The notes below the pieces were generated by a model. The model ran no database searches. It saw only the letters and a list, made by a program, of their open reading frames with translations, and had not been told where the DNA came from. DNA of 64,000 bases from Paenibacillus pectinilyticus (GTDB taxonomy: Bacteria > Bacillota > Bacilli > Paenibacillales > NBRC-103111): positions 476,087-540,086 of the forward strand of contig NZ_LYPC01000022.1 in assembly GCF_001700435.1 (NCBI RefSeq). Direction: 5' to 3'. The position numbers and the translations under genes are program-made. Positions 35,676 through 44,284 of the stretch are shown piece by piece (within the stretch, counting starts at the first letter, position 1; each line of letters starts with the position of its first letter).

Positions 35676-36252
35676 GTGTCCGTTCCTCCTGTCTTGACAG
35701 CTGCAGGATCAAACTGACCTCGCCTTTATTCATATTGAGTTTCTTAGCAATTGCCTCAACACTTTTTCCTTGGTCATGGAGTAAGAATAGTTCCGCATAT
35801 CTGCTTTTCATACTAAGACCAACATAAACGGGTTCTTCTGGAATAGGATCAGGAATAATCACATCCTCTTCGTAAGCCACCTGCGTCTCCAATTGATGTG
35901 AGTTAGTGGAAACTTCCAGTGCTGCATTTGAAGTATCTGATACGTGCTTAGTCACATGCAGAGAAGTTAATTCTTGTGATAATTCATGTTTCTGTCTCTC
36001 CAAGGTTTCAAGCCGACCTGATAACTTGGCAAGTTCTACTTCATAGTCTTGTTTGGTTTTTGAGAATAGATTAAGCATCGTTTGATTCTGTTCATCCATT
36101 TCGGCAGCGAAGTTTTCAATCGTATCTTCGATTTCTTTCACGACTGTCGCGGTAGAGGATGAGGCCGCTGTCTGATCCTTTGGAATGAATCTTGCGTAAA
36201 CAATCATCACAAGACCAAGGAGAATGACATACAACACCGGCTGCATGACCAT
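35668..36252 (-). CDS. swrB: SwrB-like (YlxL) motility protein
   Basis: 194 aa. An N-terminal membrane helix (about 3-21) is followed by a long coiled coil (about 35-100, EEMDEQNQ... LETLERQKHEL). After an acidic linker, a C-terminal HTH-like module reads SRYAELFLLHDQGKSVEAIAKKLN and GEVSLILQLSR. This architecture and the place downstream of sigD match B. subtilis SwrB, which promotes FliP oligomerisation and export-apparatus activation. The start is ATG at 36252 with AAGGTG upstream; a GTG three codons earlier lies inside that SD. Orthology rests on architecture and synteny. Confidence 0.7.
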   Translation of the reverse strand: MVMQPVLYVILLGLVMIVYARFIPKDQTAASSSTATVVKEIEDTIENFAAEMDEQNQTMLNLFSKTKQDYEVELAKLSGRLETLERQKHELSQELTSLHVTKHVSDTSNAALEVSTNSHQLETQVAYEEDVIIPDPIPEEPVYVGLSMKSRYAELFLLHDQGKSVEAIAKKLNMNKGEVSLILQLSRQEERTRV

Positions 36253-36277
36253 GGGGTTCACCTTTTTCTATAGCAAG

Positions 36278-36598
36278 TTATAGGGAAAAATCGATATGAT
36301 GACCTTTGTAGGGATGTTCCGGTTGATGATCATGTTCCGTTACTGCACTATCCATCGGCCCTTTGGTTTTGCTTTTGCTCATCTGTGACTGCTTCTCTTT
36401 ACGTTGATCCTTCATATCCGAACGGTGACTCTCTTCGAGTTTTCCTGTTCGTTGACGATCAATATCCGTTGATTGCATGGCTTGATTTTCTAAAAGGGTG
36501 CTATCTTGCCGCGGCTTCTGCATCAATTGATTTTGTTTGATACCCGCCTCGTCATTCTTGTGTACAGCGAACTGTAAATCGATGGCTTTAAAACTCAT
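36278..36598 (-). CDS. Small conserved hydrophilic protein of the sigD region
   Basis: 106-aa, highly charged, Lys/Gln/Asp-rich protein with no membrane segment and no recognised domain. Its ends look conserved and the middle does not: N-terminus SFKAIDLQFAVHKNDEAG, C-terminus HPYKGHHIDFSL. Similar small genes with a terminal HPYKG-x-x-ID motif occur next to DUF342/FapA genes in other motile Firmicutes (recollection, not searched). The ATG has GGAGGAGGGA upstream, and the gene lies 19 bases after the DUF342 gene. Intrinsic disorder with a C-terminal binding motif is likely; the function is unknown. Confidence 0.65.
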   Translation of the reverse strand: MSFKAIDLQFAVHKNDEAGIKQNQLMQKPRQDSTLLENQAMQSTDIDRQRTGKLEESHRSDMKDQRKEKQSQMSKSKTKGPMDSAVTEHDHQPEHPYKGHHIDFSL

Positions 36599-36617
36599 CG
36601 TTTACTCCCTCCTCCAC

Positions 36618-38027
36618 TTACACATTAGCACTCACTGTAATATCGCCTTCGCTGAGTCGGAATGTCATACGGGTTGTTGGATCTTTAATGAATTTCGTAT
36701 ACCGCCCAATGACAATTTTGGTACCACCATATATGGTAGAGGCAACTTGCACTTTAGCATTTTCGGAATCCTCAAGCGATTTTTCGATTTCTAACATACG
36801 ATCCTTGATAGCTAGCTGTTCGTCAATCGTTTGTTTCTTCGTATTATTAAGTTTGATTCGCATAGCCAGCCTATCCGGACTTAATTGTCCCGCTGCGGCT
36901 AATTGATCTAAAAGAGAAAGCGCTTTACTCGTCTTATCCAAGTTTTCCATCAGTATCTTTAACTGATTACGAAGGTGAATCATCTCATTGCGAAGCTCTG
37001 GCAGCACACCTACCTCGATAACCGTAGTCGTAGACATCGAATTGCCGATGGTACGGGCAACAACACGATCCCCAGCTTGAACAATACCTCCAACAATGAG
37101 TCCCTTTGCACCAACGCATTGTACACTGACGCCTGCTCTAACCGTTGAGTGCATAATACTTTGTGAAACGACAAGATCTCCAGAAGCCTCGATCGTAGCA
37201 TCCTGGATGAAGGAACTTTTCACATTCTTACCGGCTTTAATGAATGCTTTATTCTGCCCAACTATCCCTGCAGAGATTTCAATGGATCCATCAGCTTCTA
37301 GTTCCGCAGCCTCGACTCCGCCAGTAACACGGATATCTCCGGCTGCGCGAATTTTAAAGCCAGGAAGAACATTGCCCCGAATAACAACGGTACCGATAAA
37401 ATCAATATTTCCTATATTATAATCGACGTCACCGTTCACTTCATAAACAGGGAATACATTTATTTTATCTCGATCGGTACGAACAACCATTCCATCGATT
37501 GTCGCATATAACCCTTTTTGCTCAGCATCTGTAACAACATTCTTGCCGAGTTTGAATCTAGCTTCTTTGCCCGCCTTGGTAAACAGGGTCTCCCCCGTTA
37601 CAGCACGTCCAGGTATTCCTTCGGTTGCCAAAAATCTTTGACCGATTAGTTGCCCTTTTCTCACATTATGAATGGATACAACTTCTTTATAATTGACCCT
37701 GCCGTCTTCCAGCTCTAGTGGTTTTTTGTCGTTATCATCGAAATCGAATGTTAATTTGATATAGCCGTTCTGACCTTCAACCGGCTTAGTTCCTGTTGCG
37801 ATTAACGTCTTCTTAAGGATATAAGCTTTGGGATTAGCCGAAATAGCTGCTAGTTCAACTTGGTTTAGTCCGTGAATAATCCGATTTCTCTGAACAAGAT
37901 CCATTAATTGCCCAATGGTCACTTTAAACGTATCGTCCGTATTACTAATTAGTAAATGAGCAGATAATTTATCATCTGACACCGTAATACTAATGTAGTA
38001 ATCCAAAGGCATGCTCCCTTCACTCAT
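36618..38027 (-). CDS. fapA: DUF342/FapA family protein
   Basis: 469-aa DUF342 protein. The N-terminal part (1-170) contains AYILKKTLIATGTKPVEG and the GIPGRAVTGE motif. A right-handed beta-helix region with short Val/Ile/Gly-rich repeats (about 200-330, GDIRVTGGVEAAEL..., GDLVVSQSIMHST) follows, then a coiled coil (about 340-415) and a short beta tail. FapA proteins are linked to polar flagellar assembly and glucose-PTS signalling in Vibrio; in Firmicutes the role is open. The start is the second ATG (38027), spaced 7 bases from AAGGTGG. It lies directly downstream of sigD. Confidence 0.8.
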   Translation of the reverse strand: MSEGSMPLDYYISITVSDDKLSAHLLISNTDDTFKVTIGQLMDLVQRNRIIHGLNQVELAAISANPKAYILKKTLIATGTKPVEGQNGYIKLTFDFDDNDKKPLELEDGRVNYKEVVSIHNVRKGQLIGQRFLATEGIPGRAVTGETLFTKAGKEARFKLGKNVVTDAEQKGLYATIDGMVVRTDRDKINVFPVYEVNGDVDYNIGNIDFIGTVVIRGNVLPGFKIRAAGDIRVTGGVEAAELEADGSIEISAGIVGQNKAFIKAGKNVKSSFIQDATIEASGDLVVSQSIMHSTVRAGVSVQCVGAKGLIVGGIVQAGDRVVARTIGNSMSTTTVIEVGVLPELRNEMIHLRNQLKILMENLDKTSKALSLLDQLAAAGQLSPDRLAMRIKLNNTKKQTIDEQLAIKDRMLEIEKSLEDSENAKVQVASTIYGGTKIVIGRYTKFIKDPTTRMTFRLSEGDITVSANV

Positions 38028-38151
38028 GGACATACCACCTTCCCTGCTTACACATAATAAACGGTTACGCCGTCCTCATGGATGAGCGTGATAAACATAA
38101 AATAAATCCGAGTTATTAAGTGAAACATATGAATTCTTATATTTACTACAG

Positions 38152-38940
38152 TTAGTTATCTTGAAATAGTTGATTTTTAAATCGACCAAGCACACCTTTG
38201 AGTCTTAAAATCGCTTTAGAATGCAGCTGTGAAATTCGTGATGGAGATAAGCACATAACCTCTGCAATTTCGCTTAAAGATAACTCTTCGAAATAAAATA
38301 GTGAAACAACCGTTCTCTCTTTTTCCGTTAACCGATCAATGGCTTTCGCCAAAGAATCTTTCAAATAAAACTCGTTTACTTGATATTCTGGATTCTTGGC
38401 TTTCTCATCGACGATCAGCGAAAGACGAGTTTCCGATTCTTCCTCCCGAATGGGATCGTCGATGGAGCAAATCGTCGTAATCGAAATATCCTGAAGCATC
38501 TGCTGGAAATCTTGCTCACTAATTTGCAAAAAAGTGCTTATCTCCTGATCCGTTACGGATCGAAGATATTGCTGCTCCAGTTTCTGATACGCTTCTTCTA
38601 CTTTTTTGGCCTTCTCTCTTACGGATCTTGGTACCCAATCACCCTGTCGTAAGCCATCGATAATAGAACCACGAATTCGCCAAGAAGCGTAAGTTTCGAA
38701 CTGTAAGCCGCGCGCATAATCAAACTTCTCAATGGCATCAATCAGACCCATAACGCCAAAGGATGATAAGTCATCTTTCGAAACGCTTTTGGGAAGTCCA
38801 ATAGCCATCCGGCCGGAAACGTACTCAACCAATGGTAAATAACTCTCAATCAGCGTTTGCCGCGCGTGAATTAAGCCCTGTTCTTTCCACTGCTTCCATA
38901 ACTCCATATTAGCAAGTTGGACTTGCTTTTGATCGATCAT
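38152..38940 (-). CDS. sigD: RNA polymerase sigma factor SigD (FliA/WhiG family, sigma-28)
   Basis: Directs late flagellar, chemotaxis and autolysin genes; its position near the 3' end of the fla/che operon influences motile-cell fraction in B. subtilis. The 262 aa comprise region 2 (DLSSFGVMGLIDAIEKFD, SWRIRGSIIDGLR), region 3 (about 110-150) and region 4 with an HTH (LSLSEIAEVMCLSPSRISQLHSKAI). The 124-bp gap to fapA on its 3' side has a small palindrome but no clear terminator. Confidence 0.97.
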   Translation of the reverse strand: MIDQKQVQLANMELWKQWKEQGLIHARQTLIESYLPLVEYVSGRMAIGLPKSVSKDDLSSFGVMGLIDAIEKFDYARGLQFETYASWRIRGSIIDGLRQGDWVPRSVREKAKKVEEAYQKLEQQYLRSVTDQEISTFLQISEQDFQQMLQDISITTICSIDDPIREEESETRLSLIVDEKAKNPEYQVNEFYLKDSLAKAIDRLTEKERTVVSLFYFEELSLSEIAEVMCLSPSRISQLHSKAILRLKGVLGRFKNQLFQDN

Positions 38941-38959
38941 GATTTAAGATTCACCATCC

Positions 38960-39391
38960 TTAATCTTCAGACATTCGCCTCAAGGCACCCGCCAGTTGTT
39001 CAGGGTCGAAATTATTCTTGGTGACTAGCTTAGGTGGATTCAATGGTGAAAATTGCGCTTCATTAGAAAGAGCAGCGTTCTGGTTGTTAGGCATGTTCGA
39101 TTTCATCATTTCCCGTGTTTCTGCATCCTCATCAGGCGTAATTAAATCTAGCTTTTGACCCACGTTAGATGAGGAGTTAACGTCTGAAGATGCTTCCAGT
39201 AATGACACAGATCCAGTTAATAGACCTAACACCCATCTAAATCCGAATGTTAGCACGAATAGTATCAGGAAGCTGTAGCCGCTCTTGAGACAAGTAGACA
39301 GGAAGACATTATTACCAATGGATAAAACAAATGTAAAAATACAAGCCAACGAAGCTACGATGACATTAATTCGAATTGTTCCAATCATCAT
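38960..39391 (-). CDS. Small membrane protein between cheD and sigD, function unknown
   Basis: 143 aa. Two hydrophobic segments at the N-terminus (about 8-27 and 37-60) are joined by a short loop. The rest is a hydrophilic, Asn/Ser/Asp-rich, probably disordered tail ending in DPEQLAGALRRMSED, which looks like a short amphipathic helix. I recognise no domain. It overlaps the cheD stop by 1 bp and precedes sigD by 19 bases, so it is part of the operon; B. subtilis has no gene here. An anchor that presents the C-terminal helix to a cytoplasmic partner would fit, but this is inference. Confidence 0.7.
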   Translation of the reverse strand: MMIGTIRINVIVASLACIFTFVLSIGNNVFLSTCLKSGYSFLILFVLTFGFRWVLGLLTGSVSLLEASSDVNSSSNVGQKLDLITPDEDAETREMMKSNMPNNQNAALSNEAQFSPLNPPKLVTKNNFDPEQLAGALRRMSED

Positions 39392-39885
39392 TACATTTCC
39401 TTTACTCCTAATTGGACACTGCGTATTAATAAGATACCCGTTTCACTATAAAACTCAATCGTACGACCATAATTAGCACCGGTATCCTCAGCAAGAATAG
39501 GAATCTTATATCGATTCAACATTTCCTTACAAGATTCTACATTTCTTGGCCCAATCCTCATCGTATCATTATTTCCTGCAAAAGCAAACATTTGAGCCCC
39601 GCCTGCAAGCTTGGCTTCTAATTTATTTGTGTTAGCGCCTAACGCTTCCATTCGTGAAATTAATTCAGGAATAGCTGTATCCGCATATTTGGCAATATTT
39701 AAGGAGCCTTCACGGGCAATATCCGATGAAGGCAGCATCACATGTGCCATTCCTGCTACTTTCGCTCGGCTGTCGTAGAGGGTCAAACCTACACACGATC
39801 CCAGTCCTGTTGTCTTCAACACACCCGTTTGATGAGCAACATTCAGGTCAGCCATACCTACTTTAATTAAGTTTTCTAGCGTCAT
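39391..39885 (-). CDS. cheD: Chemoreceptor glutamine deamidase CheD
   Basis: Deamidates Gln residues of methyl-accepting receptors and, in Bacillus, binds CheC to stimulate its CheY-P phosphatase. The 164 aa include the catalytic Cys C31 (GLGSCVG) and His H48 (GMAHVMLPS). Its ATG overlaps the cheC stop (ATGA), matching the functional pairing of the two proteins. Confidence 0.96.
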   Translation of the reverse strand: MTLENLIKVGMADLNVAHQTGVLKTTGLGSCVGLTLYDSRAKVAGMAHVMLPSSDIAREGSLNIAKYADTAIPELISRMEALGANTNKLEAKLAGGAQMFAFAGNNDTMRIGPRNVESCKEMLNRYKIPILAEDTGANYGRTIEFYSETGILLIRSVQLGVKEM

Positions 39886-40502
39886 GGAGAGACTACCCCT
39901 AATGCCGAAAAGATTTTACCAAACGATTCCGGATCAGGGATTAAGAAAAAGTGCCCTTGCACTTCATTCTCCCCTTCCAAAAATTTAGTATCAATGAGGA
40001 GAGCCTGGTCCCCCATCTGACCAAATTGCAATAAACCATAGCTTAGAATTGCACCAGCCATGTCGATCGCCAGCGCTGGAACCGTCGGCTGCATATTTAA
40101 ATTCGTGAAATCAGCAAGTGATGATAAATAAGATCCAGCAAGGATATTACCAATTTCATTTAGTGCCGATAATTCAAGCTCTGAATACCCATCTTGATCA
40201 GAAATCGATAGTCCAATCAGATCTTGAAGCATATTATTAGCAGCATCGAGGTCAAGGATGAAGAACATATTCCCTGGAGCGTCCCCTTCAACTCGTAAGA
40301 AAATGGCTAAGACCACCGTCTCTGCGCCGCCTACACTATCGCAAATCTCTTCAAATGGCAGCATTCTAACTTTCGGTACAAGCATATCAATCGGCTTATC
40401 CAGCAGAGTAGAAAGCGCAGTTGCTGCATGACCCGCGCCAATGTTTCCGACTTCTTTCAGAACATCTAATTGGAAATCCTCTAAGCGGCTAAAAACGTCC
40501 AC
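39882..40502 (-). CDS. cheC: CheY-P phosphatase CheC
   Basis: 206-aa CheC/CheX/FliY-family phosphatase acting on CheY-P in adaptation. Both active-site motifs of the [DS]-x3-E-x2-N type are present: D13-E17-N20 (LDVLKEVGN) and LSALNEIGN near residue 115. The GTG start has GAGG eight bases upstream. It lies between cheW and cheD as in B. subtilis. Confidence 0.95.
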   Translation of the reverse strand: MDVFSRLEDFQLDVLKEVGNIGAGHAATALSTLLDKPIDMLVPKVRMLPFEEICDSVGGAETVVLAIFLRVEGDAPGNMFFILDLDAANNMLQDLIGLSISDQDGYSELELSALNEIGNILAGSYLSSLADFTNLNMQPTVPALAIDMAGAILSYGLLQFGQMGDQALLIDTKFLEGENEVQGHFFLIPDPESFGKIFSALGVVSP

Positions 40503-40505
40503 AAG

Positions 40506-40967
40506 CTATTCCTCGAATCTTTCAAGCTGCTGGATTTCACTACGATTCAAGACTTGCTCCAGGTTAAGGAGTACAAGCAAACGATTTTCACCAACACGAG
40601 CAATACCATCTAAGTACTTCGCTTTAATTCCACCAACAACTTCCGGCGGCGTATTGATGTTATCTGTATCTACATCAATGACATCATTCGCTGAATCTAC
40701 AATTAGGCCAACTTCAAATTCTGCAGCCGAAACAATAATGATACGTGTAGCATCGGTACTAGCAACTTCTTCAAGTGCGAATCTAGCACGTAGATCAATA
40801 ATAGGAATAACAACACCACGTAAATTGATAACACCTTTAATAAATTCTGGCGCTTTCGGTACACGGGTCATCGGTTGCATTCTTTCAATCGTTCTTACCT
40901 TCTCAACCTCAACACCATACTCTTCCGATCCAAGTGCGAAGACAATTACCTTTTTTTCTTCTCCCAT
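40506..40967 (-). CDS. cheW: Chemotaxis coupling protein CheW
   Basis: Adaptor linking receptors to CheA. The 153-aa single CheW/SH3-like domain has VIVFALGSEEYGVEVEKVRTIERM, PEFIKGVINLRGVVIPIIDLR and a VGLIVDSANDVIDV segment. The ATG has AAGGAGG upstream. It lies 31 bases after cheA. Confidence 0.97.
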   Translation of the reverse strand: MGEEKKVIVFALGSEEYGVEVEKVRTIERMQPMTRVPKAPEFIKGVINLRGVVIPIIDLRARFALEEVASTDATRIIIVSAAEFEVGLIVDSANDVIDVDTDNINTPPEVVGGIKAKYLDGIARVGENRLLVLLNLEQVLNRSEIQQLERFEE

Positions 40968-40998
40968 TTTGAAATCCTCCTTATCGAATATGGTTTGC

Positions 40999-43068
40999 TT
41001 ACTTAATTAATGCATTAGGATCAATAATTAATGCTACTTGTCCATCTCCAAGAATGGTTGCTCCTGAGATTGCAAAAATGCCAGTTAAATATTTACCTAA
41101 TGTTTTTAAAACGATCTCTTGTTGACCGATAAATTCATCCACCATCAAAGCTACTTGCTTATCGCCTTTGCGAACAACGACAATTTCCGTTTCTTCCTCT
41201 AGATCCTCATTGAAATCAGGAACTTGGAATAAGGTACTTACTGAAACCAACGGAATAACTGATTTACGGTAATCAATCATTTTACTTCCTTGGATGTTAC
41301 GTATTTGCGACTTCTGAATAGCCGATGTTTCCACAATGGAAGACAATGGAATCGCATATTTCTCACTACCAAGGCGAACCAACATAGCCGAAATAATAGA
41401 AAGTGTCAGCGGTAATTGAACAGAGAACTTGCTGCCAAAGCCTGGTTTGGAGTCCACTTGCACGTGTCCACCCAGCATTTGAATCTTCGTTTTAACGACG
41501 TCAAGGCCTACACCGCGCCCGGAAATATCTGATATTTTCTCAGCTGTGCTGAAGCCGGAAGCGAACAATAGGTTATACACTTCATGGTCAGTTAATTTAG
41601 CTGCTTGATCTGCAGTAACAAGACCGTTCTTCATGGCTGTTTTCAGAACTCTGTCACGATAAATCCCTTTGCCATCTTCTTCGATTTCAATAAAGACATG
41701 ATTACCACTATGGAATGCTCGAAGTTGAATTGTACCATGCTCTGGCTTACCAGCTGCAACACGCTCGCTAATAGACTCGATACCGTGATCCACTGCATTT
41801 CGCAATAAATGGACGAGCGGATCACCAATTTCATCAATTACTGTACGATCTAACTCAGTATCAGCGCCAGTAATTACGAGATCTACTTTCTTATCCAAAG
41901 ATTTCGCCAAGTCTCTAATCATACGTGGGAATCTATTGAATACAGAATCTACGGAGACCATGCGCAGTTTCAGAACGATATTTTGCAAATCGCTGCTAAC
42001 GCGCGACATATGCTCAACCGTTTCCGTCAAATCATTGCGCTTTACTTCACTGGCTAGCTGTTCTAGGCGTACACGGTCAATCAAAAGCTCACTAAATAAA
42101 TTCATAAGCGTATCTAAACGCTCAATATCTACACGAATTGTACGGCTTGCAACTGGAGCACCACCTGCAGCTGGTTTAACAGCACTACTCACAGGTTCAG
42201 CCGCTTTAGGTGCAATTATCTCAGGTGTGACCACTGTAGCTGCAACAGCAGCAGCAATTTCTTGTCTAGCTGTTTCAATTTCAGCAATCGGACGAGATAG
42301 TTCAGCAAGTGACTCTGTATCCACCGTAATAATCACAGCAGAAGCAATCTCGGAAACGTTCAGAATCTCTTTCTCTAGCGTTGCTTGATCAACTTTAGAA
42401 ATAAAGTAGAGGGAGAACGAACGATCAAATTTCTCTTGCTCAATTTCTTGAACAGAAGGCGTTGATTTAATAATTTCGCCCATTCTTTCCATGGCATCGA
42501 ATACCATGTAAGCACGAGCAGCTTTCAATACGCAGTTTTCGTTAACACTTACTTCTACATAGAATACGAGGAAGCCAGAATCGATTGATTGCTGAAGAAT
42601 CGAATATTGAAACTCATCTACTTCGATGCCTTTAGCTGGTTCTTTAACAGCAACAGCCACGGATGAAGGCGCCTGAGCTTTCTTATACTCCCCTGTGACA
42701 ATAGACCTTAAGGATGCGACAATGGAGGATACGTCTGCATTCCCCGTGCCACCTTGAATAATATCTTCAACCATAGATTCTAACGAATCTAAACTTTTAA
42801 AAATACAATCGAATATGTAAGAATCCATTTCAATTTTGCTATTACGAACAAGATCAAGTACGTTTTCCATTTCATGCGTCAGGGCCGCTATATCTTCAAA
42901 GCCCATTGTTGCTGACATCCCTTTTAACGTATGAGCCGAACGAAAAATATTATGTACGATGCTAATATCTTGAGGACTACTTTCTAAATTCAACAAATTT
43001 TCATTTAAAGATTGCAAATGCTCTTTTGATTCATCAATAAACATGGATAAATATTGACTAAGTTCCAC
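40999..43068 (-). CDS. cheA: Chemotaxis histidine kinase CheA
   Basis: Receptor-coupled kinase that phosphorylates CheY and CheB. The 689 aa comprise the P1 HPt with phospho-His H46 (RSAHTLKG), a P2 CheY/CheB-binding domain (about 150-265), a low-complexity Ala/Pro linker, P3 dimerisation (about 310-375), the P4 HATPase (N-box LLRNAVDHGIE, GRGVGLDVV, GFGSKFSVQLP) and the P5 CheW-like domain (about 555-689). The start is the second GTG (43068), nine bases from GGAGG, giving MELSQYLSMF; the first GTG is too close to the SD. Confidence 0.97.
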   Translation of the reverse strand: MELSQYLSMFIDESKEHLQSLNENLLNLESSPQDISIVHNIFRSAHTLKGMSATMGFEDIAALTHEMENVLDLVRNSKIEMDSYIFDCIFKSLDSLESMVEDIIQGGTGNADVSSIVASLRSIVTGEYKKAQAPSSVAVAVKEPAKGIEVDEFQYSILQQSIDSGFLVFYVEVSVNENCVLKAARAYMVFDAMERMGEIIKSTPSVQEIEQEKFDRSFSLYFISKVDQATLEKEILNVSEIASAVIITVDTESLAELSRPIAEIETARQEIAAAVAATVVTPEIIAPKAAEPVSSAVKPAAGGAPVASRTIRVDIERLDTLMNLFSELLIDRVRLEQLASEVKRNDLTETVEHMSRVSSDLQNIVLKLRMVSVDSVFNRFPRMIRDLAKSLDKKVDLVITGADTELDRTVIDEIGDPLVHLLRNAVDHGIESISERVAAGKPEHGTIQLRAFHSGNHVFIEIEEDGKGIYRDRVLKTAMKNGLVTADQAAKLTDHEVYNLLFASGFSTAEKISDISGRGVGLDVVKTKIQMLGGHVQVDSKPGFGSKFSVQLPLTLSIISAMLVRLGSEKYAIPLSSIVETSAIQKSQIRNIQGSKMIDYRKSVIPLVSVSTLFQVPDFNEDLEEETEIVVVRKGDKQVALMVDEFIGQQEIVLKTLGKYLTGIFAISGATILGDGQVALIIDPNALIK

Positions 43069-43112
43069 AACCACACACCTCCAATAGAATCATCCAGTAC
43101 ACAATATTTGCT

Positions 43113-44237
43113 TCAGTTCATTTCATTCAGTACGCACTTTGATAAGCGAACTGCAATATCCTGTTGAGGTAAAACATGCATCGCAGCTTGATTCTCTACA
43201 GCGGCTCTGGGCATGCCGTAGACGACACATGTTTCTTCCGCCTCGGCAATTGTTGTTGTCGCACCTGATTGCCTCAGAGAGAGCATCCCTTTAGCCCCGT
43301 CGCTTCCCATGCCAGTCATTAAGACAACATGTCGTTTTAATTCAGTCATACTGCGTAAAGAATCAAACATCACATCAACGGAAGGTCGGTGACCAGAAAC
43401 AGGTTCATCTTTGGTCAATCGAATTTTGTAAGTTCGGTTGGTATCTTTGTAGACAACCATATGCCAGCCACCTGGTGCTACGTAAGCAGTAGCTGTATGA
43501 AGAACATCGCCATCCGCCGCCTCGACTACCCTAATTTGAGAAATGTCATTCAAACGCTGGGCCAGAGATTTGGTGAAATTAGGCGGCATATGTTGAACAA
43601 TTAAGATCGGTGCTGGAAAGCCTGCAGGAATATTGGAAATAACCTGATGCAATGCTCGTGGGCCACCTGTTGATGTTCCTATGGCAACTACATGGTTGAA
43701 ATTCGCAGAAGCTTGCATCACAGGAGCTTTGCTCTCTGGTTGTCTCACCGTTTCTTTCGCATTCATGACTGGAAGCGAGAATGCATTTGTTTTTGGAATC
43801 TGAGAATGAGCTTGAGATGTTGGTATCGCGTTCATTTTCGTTCGAACCGCCATATGTAATTTCTCGTGCAGCAGTAATTTCACTTTATACAAATCCAAGG
43901 ATATCGAACCCGAAGGCTTACGTATAAAATCAACTGCTCCCCACTCCAATGCTTTAATCGTCTCAGCAGCCCCCTCTTGCGTTAACGAGCTTAGCATGAT
44001 GACTGGCGTTGGTTGTTCTGCCATGATGTGATGGAGCGCATCCAATCCGTTCATTACAGGCATTTCGACATCCATCGTCACAGCATCGGGTCGAAGCAGC
44101 TTAACTTGCTCAATCGCTTCCTGCCCATTTTTCGCCGTGCCAATGACTTTATATTGCGGATTTTCTGAGATCAGATCACTTACTATTTTTCGCATAAAGA
44201 CGGAGTCATCTACGACAAGAATGTTATATGTTGCCAA
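43113..44237 (-). CDS. cheB: Receptor methylesterase/deamidase CheB
   Basis: Two-domain response regulator. The receiver has D10/D11 and phospho-acceptor D56 (TMDVEMP), with MLSSLTQ and FIRKPSG completing the site. The catalytic domain has the nucleophile Ser in GTSTGGPRAL, His in IVQHMPPNFTKSLA and Asp in MTGMGSDGAKGM. The linker (about 135-185) is Ser/Gln-rich. The start is TTG at 44237 with AGGAGGGA upstream; an in-frame extension of 14 residues has no SD. It is 374 aa. Confidence 0.96.
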   Translation of the reverse strand: MATYNILVVDDSVFMRKIVSDLISENPQYKVIGTAKNGQEAIEQVKLLRPDAVTMDVEMPVMNGLDALHHIMAEQPTPVIMLSSLTQEGAAETIKALEWGAVDFIRKPSGSISLDLYKVKLLLHEKLHMAVRTKMNAIPTSQAHSQIPKTNAFSLPVMNAKETVRQPESKAPVMQASANFNHVVAIGTSTGGPRALHQVISNIPAGFPAPILIVQHMPPNFTKSLAQRLNDISQIRVVEAADGDVLHTATAYVAPGGWHMVVYKDTNRTYKIRLTKDEPVSGHRPSVDVMFDSLRSMTELKRHVVLMTGMGSDGAKGMLSLRQSGATTTIAEAEETCVVYGMPRAAVENQAAMHVLPQQDIAVRLSKCVLNEMN

Positions 44238-44284
44238 GCTGCTTCCCTCCTCTATCTGCTTATTCGACATGATTTTCAAAAATC

